A stretch of DNA of 64,000 bases from UBA2287 sp964479665. GTDB lineage: Bacteria > Bacteroidota > Bacteroidia > Bacteroidales > Tenuifilaceae. The stretch's first letter is position 1. Every line of letters begins with the position of its first letter. The stretch spans positions 86,605 to 150,604 of the forward strand of contig CAYZNN010000003.1 of NCBI GenBank assembly GCA_964479665.1, given 5' to 3'. This document shows positions 27,121-35,117 of the stretch, one piece after another. The position numbers and the translations under genes are program-made. The notes beneath the pieces are model-generated. The model did no database searches. It saw only the letters and a program-made list of their open reading frames with translations, and was not told the DNA's origin.

Positions 27121-27624
27121 CTATCTCTTTTTATACAGAAATGTCAAATACAATGCGAAAACAATGGTTGTAATACCTTGTATATAGAGCGGAGTAGCAA
27201 TTAGTTTAGAGTTAGGGATAAGCATAATGGCAATAAAACCAAACTTTAATGCATAGTATGCACCCTTGCTTAAAATAATAGATAGAATAATGGAGGCAAA
27301 GGCATTGCGGGTTTTGCTGAGTAATATGTGGAATAGCCAAACATTTAAAACTAGTTCTAGGGCAATCAGTACCATTTTAAAAAAATGGGGGTGCGACGAA
27401 ACCATAAAGCTGAAAAGTGGCAGGGTGAGGGCAATTATATAAGCGTTCACACGGTTTGTGTGAACAAGAGCCAATACTAGCATAAGCCTCATGGGTTCAA
27501 TGAGGTATAAAGGGAAATTTAACAGATGCGAAACGGCCGGTACAAAATATATAAAGGCTAGGGCAATAAAGTTGAATGCTGCATTAAGCATTATATACTT
27601 GTTACTTTCTACTTTTGCTTTCAT
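27121..27624 (-). CDS. Polytopic membrane protein of unknown function
   Basis: A 167-residue, very hydrophobic protein with five or six predicted membrane helices (for example around residues 12-35, 50-72, 82-103 and 106-130) and a basic end YKKR. I recognise no family motif. Size and helix layout are compatible with an ECF-transporter S-component or a small integral membrane protein, but the energy-coupling genes are not nearby. It lies 53 bases downstream of the channel gene on the same strand and may be cotranscribed with it. The start ATG at 27624 has no clear ribosome binding site or -7 element. Confidence 0.65.
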   Translation of the reverse strand: MKAKVESNKYIMLNAAFNFIALAFIYFVPAVSHLLNFPLYLIEPMRLMLVLALVHTNRVNAYIIALTLPLFSFMVSSHPHFFKMVLIALELVLNVWLFHILLSKTRNAFASIILSIILSKGAYYALKFGFIAIMLIPNSKLIATPLYIQGITTIVFALYLTFLYKKR

Positions 27625-27677
27625 ATGGTTGGTTGTTTGTAATATTTAAGAGTTGGATGGTTTAAATAGGTTTAATG

Positions 27678-29423
27678 CTAACGTAGAATTTTTCGAACGA
27701 ATGCAACCGTAAAATACGACATTAAAAAAACACCAAAGAAACCAAGTGCACTGCTAATTATTCGTGAATAGCCAAGCGGTATGAATTCGCCATAACCAAT
27801 TGTGAAGAAGGTTATTATGCAAATGTATATTGATCGAAAAAAAAGTCCTGGGTCAGTAGCAAGGTCGCTCGAGGCTACAACATCGCCAATTCCTGTAAGA
27901 GAAAAAATAGTATAAAGCGATGAGAAAAATAGAATTATGCTTATAATACTAACTATTACTCTTTGGGGAGAGGTTGCATAAAGCCCCATCCAATCGAATA
28001 CAAGGAGTTTGAAAAAGTATGAGGGGTATGCAATAATTTTTTTAATACCGGAATTATTTTTTTGGGTATCAAGTTCATGGCGGTTCCTGCATCGCATCAA
28101 CTCAACATATGCTAAATCTTCATCGTCGTAACGGCCCAAATCGCTGAAATTTTGTTTAAGGATTCGAAACTGATCGGCTTTGTCGGCCCAATTAGTGTTC
28201 GTTTGACTATAAATTGCTGCTTTAATATTATTAGCCTCCCATTGAACATAAAAGCGCCCCAGTAGCCTAAACCCCGAAAAGTTGATAATACAAACACTGG
28301 GCGGTTCACCATGCGAGTAAAAGTCCACTATATCGCGGGCAATACAACCCGAAAGGTCAATGATCTCTGCTCTTTCAACATGAATATTTAATGTGCCATT
28401 GAATTGGCACGAAGTAAGAACTAGCGATTTGAAAATCCCATTAAAGAAAGAAATATTACCAGGGAAAACGACACGATCAAATACAATATCGGATCCATGG
28501 GCTTGGAAAAGTTCAAATGAAACTTCGCTGGCTCCAAAAACCGATTTAATGAATGAGACTCTTCCATTCTTTACCTCTGCGCCATCGAAGTTAACATAAC
28601 CTTCAGAAAAAACGCAACGATTGAAGCTGGTTTTGCCACTACCAAAATCAACATTTCGAAAATCGCTATGGCCTTTGCAGAAATCGGCTTGTTCGAATAT
28701 TACTGTTTTGTTACCAAAGCGAGCGTAACGGAAATCGCACTTTCCGTCGCCAAAACGGGTAATTTTAAAATTTGCCTCGCTGTTGTTAAACCGAGTATTA
28801 ACAAATGAAACATCGCCTTTGCCAAAGTCTGTATTTATGAATGAAACCTGACCGTTACCAAAATCTGTATCCTGAAAATCCTTAAGGCCCTCAGAAAAAA
28901 TGGTGTTTTTTAGCGTTAATATTTCTGAAATTGAATGGCACTGGGTCATTAAGAACCTGTCGGTTTTAATAAATAGCTCATCCAGTTGAACATTCGAACA
29001 ATAAAAATTACTATAATTGAAATTAACTCCCCCGCCAATGAAGGTAGCTCCGCTAAAAGCAAGGGAATCTCCTTTGAATGTAGCATAAGTTAAATCGGTA
29101 TCGTAGGTTGAAGCAAAAAAAGCGAACCTGGCTGAAAAGTTATTAATGTCAATTAATTCATGCTTGTCTCTAAGAAGGTACCTTCTACAGGCAGTTAGTG
29201 AAAAACCTTTAATAAAACAGTTATCTAAATTTACTGACTCACCTTTTCCAATGGAATCGTAAATACTATCAAGGTCGGGAACTCCTAGTTCAAATTCTTC
29301 AAGTTGTTTGCCCTGATCATTAAATATGGTAACTTTTGCAGTTTGAGAAGTTGTAAAACCATCGGGTCTGTAAAAGGCCCTATTGAATAGCTGTACCTGA
29401 AAGGTGTCGAAACTTCTGGCCAT
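27678..29423 (-). CDS. Beta-solenoid (pentapeptide-like) repeat protein fused to a two-helix potassium channel
   Basis: A 581-residue protein. Residues 1-170 are loosely repetitive (FSARF, ATFKGDS, ATFIGGG). Residues about 173-310 hold about eleven 12-residue repeats of the form xxFGxGxVxFxx, expected to form a beta-solenoid related to pentapeptide-repeat folds. After a linker (about 400-470) comes a two-membrane-helix pore module: TM1 about 488-508, a pore helix, the K+ selectivity filter TIGYGE (541-546), and TM2 about 552-575. The protein ends seven residues later, so the regulatory part is N-terminal, presumably cytoplasmic. K+ selectivity follows from the filter; what the solenoid senses is unknown. 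Its promoter lies within an inverted repeat touching the start codon. Confidence 0.85.
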   Translation of the reverse strand: MARSFDTFQVQLFNRAFYRPDGFTTSQTAKVTIFNDQGKQLEEFELGVPDLDSIYDSIGKGESVNLDNCFIKGFSLTACRRYLLRDKHELIDINNFSARFAFFASTYDTDLTYATFKGDSLAFSGATFIGGGVNFNYSNFYCSNVQLDELFIKTDRFLMTQCHSISEILTLKNTIFSEGLKDFQDTDFGNGQVSFINTDFGKGDVSFVNTRFNNSEANFKITRFGDGKCDFRYARFGNKTVIFEQADFCKGHSDFRNVDFGSGKTSFNRCVFSEGYVNFDGAEVKNGRVSFIKSVFGASEVSFELFQAHGSDIVFDRVVFPGNISFFNGIFKSLVLTSCQFNGTLNIHVERAEIIDLSGCIARDIVDFYSHGEPPSVCIINFSGFRLLGRFYVQWEANNIKAAIYSQTNTNWADKADQFRILKQNFSDLGRYDDEDLAYVELMRCRNRHELDTQKNNSGIKKIIAYPSYFFKLLVFDWMGLYATSPQRVIVSIISIILFFSSLYTIFSLTGIGDVVASSDLATDPGLFFRSIYICIITFFTIGYGEFIPLGYSRIISSALGFFGVFLMSYFTVAFVRKILR

Positions 29424-29467
29424 TTCCTACTTTTTTTCAAAAGTAGGAATAAATATGTAAAAAGCAA
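29424..29467 (-). promoter_or_regulatory. Promoter within a perfect inverted repeat, ahead of the channel gene
   Basis: Minus strand: TTG (29465-29467), 19 bases, TACTTTTG (29438-29445), then 14 bases to the ATG at 29423. An 11-bp perfect inverted repeat (arms 29424-29434 and 29439-29449, 4-base loop) covers the -7 element and the GTAGGAA sequence next to the start codon. With the usual start site a few bases after the -7 element the transcript would be nearly leaderless, so the repeat is more likely a DNA operator than an RNA hairpin. Confidence 0.55.
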
Positions 29468-29491
29468 CAATTCGGGTGCCCAGTTGGGAGT

Positions 29492-30604
29492 TTAATACCA
29501 TTTAAAAATACGCATGCCAAGTGTAAACATAAAAATGCCAAGGCCATTGAGAAGTAACACAAGGTAGCCAACATTCAGCAATTCTGCACCCTCATTAAAA
29601 ATTGCTTTTATTCCATCGGCAAGCATGGTTAGGGGTAGAGCCTGTATGTATGGAATGGTAAATTCGGGAAAATTGTGGTAGCTGAAATAGATACCCGACA
29701 GCAGCATCATAGGCATAACCACAAAATTTATTAGTCCGTTTCCTATTCGGGTTTTGGCAGTTCGCGAACCAACCAGTACTGCAATTCCCGTAAAGGCTAC
29801 AATACCCGAAAGAAAGAGGGCAATAAACGCAAATATGCTACCGCTTATAGTTATGTCGAAGTAATAGTGAGCAAACGCAAACACAATGGCTGCCTCAACC
29901 GAACATAGGAAAACCCTTGCAATAAATAGCGAAGCAATGTAATGCCACTTACGAAGGGGAGTAGCCACCATGCGGCGGAGTAATTTTTTGGTTCGTGCTT
30001 CAATAAGTGTATAGCTTATACCCCACATGGTCGACATCATTATGTTCATGGCTAGCAGCCCTGGCACCAAAAAATCGATATAACGACTCCCTTTGGCAGT
30101 TATAGGTTTTATCTCGAACTGCGAATTGCTTGCAACCCTTCCATTGGCTATGGCCGAGAGATGAAGATAAACGAGCTGCGCTTCGGAGTTTTGCTTGTCG
30201 TAATGAAAGATTAATCGACCATTGTTTTCAGTAATTATTAGCGATACATTTCCTCGCTTAAGCATAAGTTCTGCTTCAGTCCATTCAACGGGCTTCAGAA
30301 TGTAATGAGTTAAACCCATAAGGCTGTCGCCAAAGTTAGCTGTGTAAAAAACTTTACCAGTAAGCGTATCGGTTGAAGGGTTGAAATGGGAAAGTTGAGG
30401 TATTCTATCTTTCAATTTAGCTGCAGAGGTATCGGATAGTACTATTGCAACTGTTTTAGTTGGTTCAATTTTACTCGAAAAAGCAATGCCCAGCCCCCAT
30501 GCCATGAGTATGGGGAAAACCAACGACCAGAATACCACGCCGGGTTCGCGGTAAAATTCACGAACTTCAACAAGAATGAGTTGAAAAAGGGGATGTTTGA
30601 ACAT
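29492..30604 (-). CDS. ABC-2 type transporter permease
   Basis: A 370-residue inner-membrane subunit: a first membrane helix near 22-42 (VFWSLVFPILMAWGLGI), an extracytoplasmic domain (about 45-175) and five further helices in the C-terminal half, the standard ABC2_membrane layout. It lies 9 bases after the ATPase gene and forms with it a two-gene exporter, one half of a dimeric transporter. The substrate cannot be told from the sequence. Homologous pairs export drugs, lipids or polysaccharide precursors. Confidence 0.88.
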   Translation of the reverse strand: MFKHPLFQLILVEVREFYREPGVVFWSLVFPILMAWGLGIAFSSKIEPTKTVAIVLSDTSAAKLKDRIPQLSHFNPSTDTLTGKVFYTANFGDSLMGLTHYILKPVEWTEAELMLKRGNVSLIITENNGRLIFHYDKQNSEAQLVYLHLSAIANGRVASNSQFEIKPITAKGSRYIDFLVPGLLAMNIMMSTMWGISYTLIEARTKKLLRRMVATPLRKWHYIASLFIARVFLCSVEAAIVFAFAHYYFDITISGSIFAFIALFLSGIVAFTGIAVLVGSRTAKTRIGNGLINFVVMPMMLLSGIYFSYHNFPEFTIPYIQALPLTMLADGIKAIFNEGAELLNVGYLVLLLNGLGIFMFTLGMRIFKWY

Positions 30605-30613
30605 AACGTTGGG

Positions 30614-31543
30614 TTAATTTGTGGTTAAATGCTTCCCTGTCATTGAGATAAACAGGTCGTCGAGGGTTATTTTTCGGCATTCAAACTGCAAAAGTGTAAT
30701 GTTATTTATGCTAATAGCATTAAGGAAATGGGGCAACTGCTCAACTATGCTTCGCACAATAAGCTTTCCTGAGTTGGTATTTTCGTCCCATATTAATTTT
30801 ATAACACCATCGCCACAGAAAATGCTACTGTTAATAGCCTCTTTGGTGGAAAACTCAATAATTTCTTTACTATTACTTGCATTTAAAAGTTCGTCGAGGG
30901 TACCCTGGGCAAGTATTTTCCCTTTGTCCATAATTATTATTCTGTCGCATAGGTATTCGGCCTCCTCCATGTAGTGGGTGGTTAAAATAAGCGAAGTATT
31001 CTTGCTTTGCTTAAGCGACATAAGAATATTCCATATTTCCCTTCGGGCAGTTGGGTCGAGACCCGTTGTGGGCTCGTCGAGAAGCATAAGCTCTGCATTA
31101 TTTAATAGGGCAATAGCTAGCGCTAATTTCTGACGCTGGCCTCCCGAAAGATTCTGAACGTAGCTCTTACGCTTATCGTCGAGCCCAACGGTTGTAATTA
31201 CTTCATTAACCCTGCCTTGCGGCAGCCCGTAGAAACTGGCGAAAAGCTGCACCGTTTCGGTTACCCTGAGCTTATCAATGAATCGGGTTTCTTGCAACGA
31301 TAGGCTTATTGTGTTTCGTAGTTCTTGCTCATTCCCACTCCATTGCTTTCCCGAAATGAAAATTTGGCCACTTGTTGGCATTTGAATTCCCTCAATCATT
31401 TCAACAGTGGTAGTTTTACCTGCACCGTTGGGCCCAAGCAGGGCAACAAATTCGCCCTTCTTCACGCTAAAAGTTACACCCTCAACGGCTTTTACCTCTT
31501 TGAAAGATTTATATATATTTTGAACTTCAAGAATGTTACTCAT
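30614..31543 (-). CDS. ABC transporter ATP-binding protein
   Basis: A 309-residue ATPase of the drug/lipid exporter class (CcmA/DrrA-like). Walker A GPNGAGKTT (37-45), signature LSGGQRQKLALA, Walker B ELMLLDEPTTGLDP and the switch histidine in ILTTHYMEEAE are all intact. A C-terminal extension of about 85 residues matches the DrrA-like accessory domain. It is the first gene of the exporter operon; the 207-base region upstream is shared with the divergent Bat operon. A TAACTTTA sequence 32 bases upstream is one mismatch from the -7 consensus. Confidence 0.92.
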   Translation of the reverse strand: MSNILEVQNIYKSFKEVKAVEGVTFSVKKGEFVALLGPNGAGKTTTVEMIEGIQMPTSGQIFISGKQWSGNEQELRNTISLSLQETRFIDKLRVTETVQLFASFYGLPQGRVNEVITTVGLDDKRKSYVQNLSGGQRQKLALAIALLNNAELMLLDEPTTGLDPTARREIWNILMSLKQSKNTSLILTTHYMEEAEYLCDRIIIMDKGKILAQGTLDELLNASNSKEIIEFSTKEAINSSIFCGDGVIKLIWDENTNSGKLIVRSIVEQLPHFLNAISINNITLLQFECRKITLDDLFISMTGKHLTTN

Positions 31544-31713
31544 TTTTAATGATTATTTAAATAGAAACTTGCTTGTAAAGTTAGCATAATATGGAGCCTG
31601 CATCTAGTATTTCCATCAATTCTTCGTGTTATAATTTCTTATACATTTTTAACGCTATTTAACACCAAATACCCTGAATTATCTACAAATTTGCGATTGC
31701 ATTGTATAAGCGT

Positions 31714-31733
31714 ATTAAACAACTGTGTTTAAT
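31714..31733. repeat. Perfect inverted repeat upstream of moxR
   Basis: ATTAAACA (31714-31721), 4 bases, TGTTTAAT (31726-31733): a 20-base perfect inverted repeat ending 17 bases before the moxR ATG. It is the only symmetric element I noticed in the divergent promoter region of the Bat operon and could be an operator. Confidence 0.4.
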
Positions 31734-31750
31734 GTAAAAATTAAGAATAT

Positions 31751-32761
31751 ATGCAATCTTCAAACGAAACCGCAATGGTAAACATAAAGGAACTTAATGA
31801 GCGCATTCGCCTCGAAAGTTCATTTGTTGATATTATAAACATGGAAATGGGCAAGGTGATTGTTGGGCAGAAACACCTTGTTGAGAGTTTGCTAATTGGC
31901 TTATTGGCTGATGGGCACATCCTCCTCGAAGGGGTTCCGGGTTTGGCCAAAACATTAGCCATTAACACCTTGGCAAACACCATCGACGCAGGTTTTGCCA
32001 GAATTCAGTTCACCCCCGATTTGCTCCCTGCAGACCTTATAGGTACCATGGTTTATAGCCAGAAAAAAGAGGAGTTCCATGTGAAAAAGGGCCCCATTTT
32101 TACCAACTTTGTTTTAGCCGATGAGATTAACCGGGCTCCAGCCAAAGTTCAAAGTGCTTTGCTCGAGGCTATGCAGGAAAGGCAAATAACTATTGGCGAC
32201 CAAACATTTTCGTTACCTTCACCTTTCCTTGTGTTGGCAACACAAAATCCCATTGAGCAGGAGGGAACCTACCCATTGCCCGAAGCGCAGGTGGATAGGT
32301 TTATGCTGAAGGTGAAAATTACCTATCCAAAGGTTGAAGAGGAAAAACAGATTATGCGCATGAATGCTGCACCCCATTTTCCCAAATCGGAAAGGGTTAT
32401 TAAGCCCGAAGATATTGTGAAGGCCCGTAACGTGGTTCGCGATGTTTACATGGACGAAAAAATTGAAAAGTACATTCTCGATATAGTTTTTGCAACCCGT
32501 TTCCCAAAGGAATTCAAACTTGAGAAATTTCAACCCATGATAGCTTATGGTGGCTCACCACGTGCCAGTATAAATTTAGCGTTGGCATCGAAAGCCTATG
32601 CGTTCATTAGGCGAAGGGGGTATGTTATTCCAGAGGATGTTCGTTCGGTTAGCCACGATGTGCTTCGCCACAGAATTGGGCTTACATACGAAGCCGAAGC
32701 AGAAAATATAACAACTGAGGATATTATTACCGAAATTTTAAATACCATCGAAGTTCCTTAG
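31751..32761 (+). CDS. moxR: MoxR-family AAA+ ATPase
   Basis: A 336-residue AAA+ ATPase of the MoxR subgroup. Walker A is in LEGVPGLAKTLA (about 59-70), Walker B in VLADEINRAPAKVQSALLEAMQE, sensor 1 in LATQNPIEQEGTYPLPEAQVDRFM. MoxR proteins act as chaperones with VWA-domain partners; several such partners follow in this operon. First gene of the aerotolerance (Bat) operon, with only 3 bases to the next gene. The start at ATG 31751 is the first of two close methionines; the second, at codon 9, is less likely. Confidence 0.94.
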   Translation: MQSSNETAMVNIKELNERIRLESSFVDIINMEMGKVIVGQKHLVESLLIGLLADGHILLEGVPGLAKTLAINTLANTIDAGFARIQFTPDLLPADLIGTMVYSQKKEEFHVKKGPIFTNFVLADEINRAPAKVQSALLEAMQERQITIGDQTFSLPSPFLVLATQNPIEQEGTYPLPEAQVDRFMLKVKITYPKVEEEKQIMRMNAAPHFPKSERVIKPEDIVKARNVVRDVYMDEKIEKYILDIVFATRFPKEFKLEKFQPMIAYGGSPRASINLALASKAYAFIRRRGYVIPEDVRSVSHDVLRHRIGLTYEAEAENITTEDIITEILNTIEVP

Positions 32762-32764
32762 GCA

Positions 32765-33187
32765 ATGTGTAATTCCTTTCGCCATACAATTTTGCTTCTG
32801 TTTCAGCTGGTGCTCTATTTCCCTAGTAGCGGTCAAAATTATATTGGCCTTCATAAAGATGAAATCAGGGAAAGGGTTAGGCATGAGCAGCAAGGGTTTG
32901 TTTTTACTAAGGAAATTGAAAATGGCGATAAGAGTTTCATTAAGTTCGAAAACACTTTTGAGGAGCAAACATTGCTCTACGTTTTAAATGCACAAGGCTA
33001 CTGTACAAGCGTGTCGAGGATGTATAATACATGGCTATTCAATCGTGTAAAAACCGATCTCGATTCCAAATTCAAACCAGCTGGCGACCAACGTTGGATT
33101 GAAAACCTGCAAGGTAAAGAGTTTGAGGTCCTTCTTCGGAAAAGCGAATGGTTTATTACAGTAGTAACATTACCATTGAAACAGTAA
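32765..33187 (+). CDS. Small secreted protein inside the Bat operon, unknown function
   Basis: A 140-residue protein with an N-terminal hydrophobic export signal (about 6-22, ending SSGQ) and a soluble, charged mature part without cysteine motifs (two isolated Cys including QGYCTSV). I do not recognise a family. It is tightly packed between moxR (3-base gap) and the DUF58 gene (7-base gap), so it is almost certainly translated with the operon. It is presumably a periplasmic accessory of the Bat system; that is inference from position. Confidence 0.7.
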   Translation: MCNSFRHTILLLFQLVLYFPSSGQNYIGLHKDEIRERVRHEQQGFVFTKEIENGDKSFIKFENTFEEQTLLYVLNAQGYCTSVSRMYNTWLFNRVKTDLDSKFKPAGDQRWIENLQGKEFEVLLRKSEWFITVVTLPLKQ

Positions 33188-33194
33188 GAATGCT

Positions 33195-34082
33195 ATGGAA
33201 GCATCGGAACTTTTAAAACGGGTTCGAAAAATTGAGATCAAAACGCGGGGGCTCTCAAGACATATTTTTGCAGGGCAGTACCATAGCGCGTTCAAAGGCA
33301 GGGGTATGGCTTTCAGCGAGGTGCGCGAATACCAGTATGGCGACGATATTCGGAATATCGATTGGAATGTAACGGCCCGCTTCAATTCACCTTTCGTTAA
33401 GGTTTACGAAGAGGAACGCGAACTTACAGTTATGCTTTTGGTAGATGTGAGCGGTTCACGCATGTTTGGAACTACCAATTACCTTAAAAAGAACGTTATT
33501 ACCGAAATATCGGCTGTTCTCTCTTTTTCTGCGATTCAGAACAACGATAAAATTGGGGTTATTCTTTTCAGCGATAAGGTTGAACTTTTTATTCCCCCCA
33601 AAAAGGGTAGAACCCATATTCTCCATATTATCCGTCAACTCATTGGCTTTACCCCAACAAGTAGGGGTACCAACCTGTCGGAAGCGCTTCGTTTCCTTAC
33701 TAATGCCATTAAGAAGCGCTGTACCGCTTTTGTGCTGAGCGATTTTATGGATTACAACCAGGATGCAACCGATGCCAATTTCGAGGAGGCGCTCCGTATT
33801 GCTGGCAACAAGCACGATGTGGTAGCCATAAGGGTTTTCGATCCAAGGGAGTCACAATTGCCCCCACTGGGGCTCGTTAAAATGAAAGATGCCGAAACCG
33901 ATGGTTTTGTATGGATTGACAGCTCGAGCTTGGCCGTTAGAAACCATTTTGAAAAGCACTGGCAAAAAAGTGAAGCCCTTCTGAAGCAAACCTTTTCGAG
34001 GTGTCAAATCGATTCCACGGCCATAGCTACTGATCAGGATTATGTTAAGCCCCTCATTAAACTTTTTAAATTACGTTCATAA
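33195..34082 (+). CDS. DUF58 protein of the Bat operon
   Basis: A 295-residue protein with the DUF58 signature FSEVREYQYGDDIRNIDWN (about 43-61) followed by a von Willebrand A-like domain with the metal site DVSGSRM. DUF58 proteins accompany MoxR ATPases throughout bacteria. No membrane helix is seen, so it is probably a cytoplasmic partner of MoxR. Third gene of the operon; the next starts 9 bases downstream. The exact role in aerotolerance is not established. Confidence 0.92.
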   Translation: MEASELLKRVRKIEIKTRGLSRHIFAGQYHSAFKGRGMAFSEVREYQYGDDIRNIDWNVTARFNSPFVKVYEEERELTVMLLVDVSGSRMFGTTNYLKKNVITEISAVLSFSAIQNNDKIGVILFSDKVELFIPPKKGRTHILHIIRQLIGFTPTSRGTNLSEALRFLTNAIKKRCTAFVLSDFMDYNQDATDANFEEALRIAGNKHDVVAIRVFDPRESQLPPLGLVKMKDAETDGFVWIDSSSLAVRNHFEKHWQKSEALLKQTFSRCQIDSTAIATDQDYVKPLIKLFKLRS

Positions 34083-34091
34083 TGGTTTGTT

Positions 34092-35117
34092 ATGGTGCGA
34101 TTAACTAAATATTCTTTTCTTCAAATTGTACTGTTGGTTACTATGCCTCTATTCACATTGGCCCAACTTCCGCAATACGAGTTTAAGGCATCGGTAAGCA
34201 AAGACACGATTACAATTGGCGACCAAATAGAATTCAACATTCTGGTTGCCTTACCCAAAGGTTACACTTTCAGTTTTTCAGCACATACCGACACTCTTGC
34301 TAAAGGCATTGAAATCCTTCAGCCCTTCCGAATCGATACCCTTAAAAACGCAGCCGACCGAACCGAGTATATATACAAACTTCTGATAACCTCATTCGAT
34401 AGCGGAGTTCACAGAATTGCTCCCCAGAAAATTGCATTTGGTAATAGTGAGCCCTTTGATACGGTTCAAACTGCAGCGGTTTGGCTTACAGTAAAAACTG
34501 TTCCTCGCGATACTACCGTTGCAGGCATTTTCGATATAAAACAGCCACTCGATGAGCCTATTACATTTGCAGAAGTTGCACTCTGGGTGGGCGGAACTAT
34601 ACTTCTTGGCGCAATTATTTTCTTTTTGGTATTGCTAATCAAAAGGTTATTGCAACGTAAACCAATTGTTTTATTCGAAAAACCCAAAGACCCTGCCCAT
34701 GTGGTTGCACTCAGAAAATTGCAATCAATATTCGATGCCAAACGTTGGCTCGACGACGATTATAAAACTTTTCATTCTGAAGTTACCGAAATAATTCGCG
34801 AATACATCGAAGGCCGATTTGGAATTCCAGCTCTTGAGCAAACCACTATGGGTATTGTTCATTCATTTCAAAAGGACAATGTAATTCCGAAAGCACTTTT
34901 CGAAAAGTTTTTCGAAAACTTTGCAACATCCGATTTAGTAAAATTTGCCAAGTATTCGCCCTCAGTTCAGGAGAATGAGTCGCTCCTCAAGTTCGCATTC
35001 GACTTTGTTAGAGAAACCAAACAGGTTGAGGAGATCCCCACTGTAAATGAACAATTAGTGGATAAAAACTCTAATAGCATAAGTGTAACCAATTCAGAAA
35101 AGAGAGTTGAATTATGA
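34092..35117 (+). CDS. BatD-like membrane protein, second copy of the architecture in the operon
   Basis: A 341-residue protein: signal peptide (about 5-24), a beta-rich extracytoplasmic domain (about 28-150), one membrane helix (about 163-183) and a cytoplasmic helical domain (about 200-315). The same order (signal, Ig-like, membrane helix, helical cytoplasmic domain) occurs in BatD at 37887, but with one Ig-like region instead of several. It overlaps batA by 4 bases (ATGA). Genes at this position are found in Bat operons of Bacteroidota and are usually annotated hypothetical or DUF4381-like; I do not assign a function. Its gene position suggests it bridges DUF58/MoxR in the cytoplasm with BatA/BatB. 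Confidence 0.75.
   Translation: MVRLTKYSFLQIVLLVTMPLFTLAQLPQYEFKASVSKDTITIGDQIEFNILVALPKGYTFSFSAHTDTLAKGIEILQPFRIDTLKNAADRTEYIYKLLITSFDSGVHRIAPQKIAFGNSEPFDTVQTAAVWLTVKTVPRDTTVAGIFDIKQPLDEPITFAEVALWVGGTILLGAIIFFLVLLIKRLLQRKPIVLFEKPKDPAHVVALRKLQSIFDAKRWLDDDYKTFHSEVTEIIREYIEGRFGIPALEQTTMGIVHSFQKDNVIPKALFEKFFENFATSDLVKFAKYSPSVQENESLLKFAFDFVRETKQVEEIPTVNEQLVDKNSNSISVTNSEKRVEL

Noticed and set aside
29424..29449. Inverted repeat at the channel start read as an intrinsic terminator
   Set aside because: It abuts the start codon of the gene it precedes, no gene on the minus strand ends near it, and it contains the -7 element, so an operator fits better.
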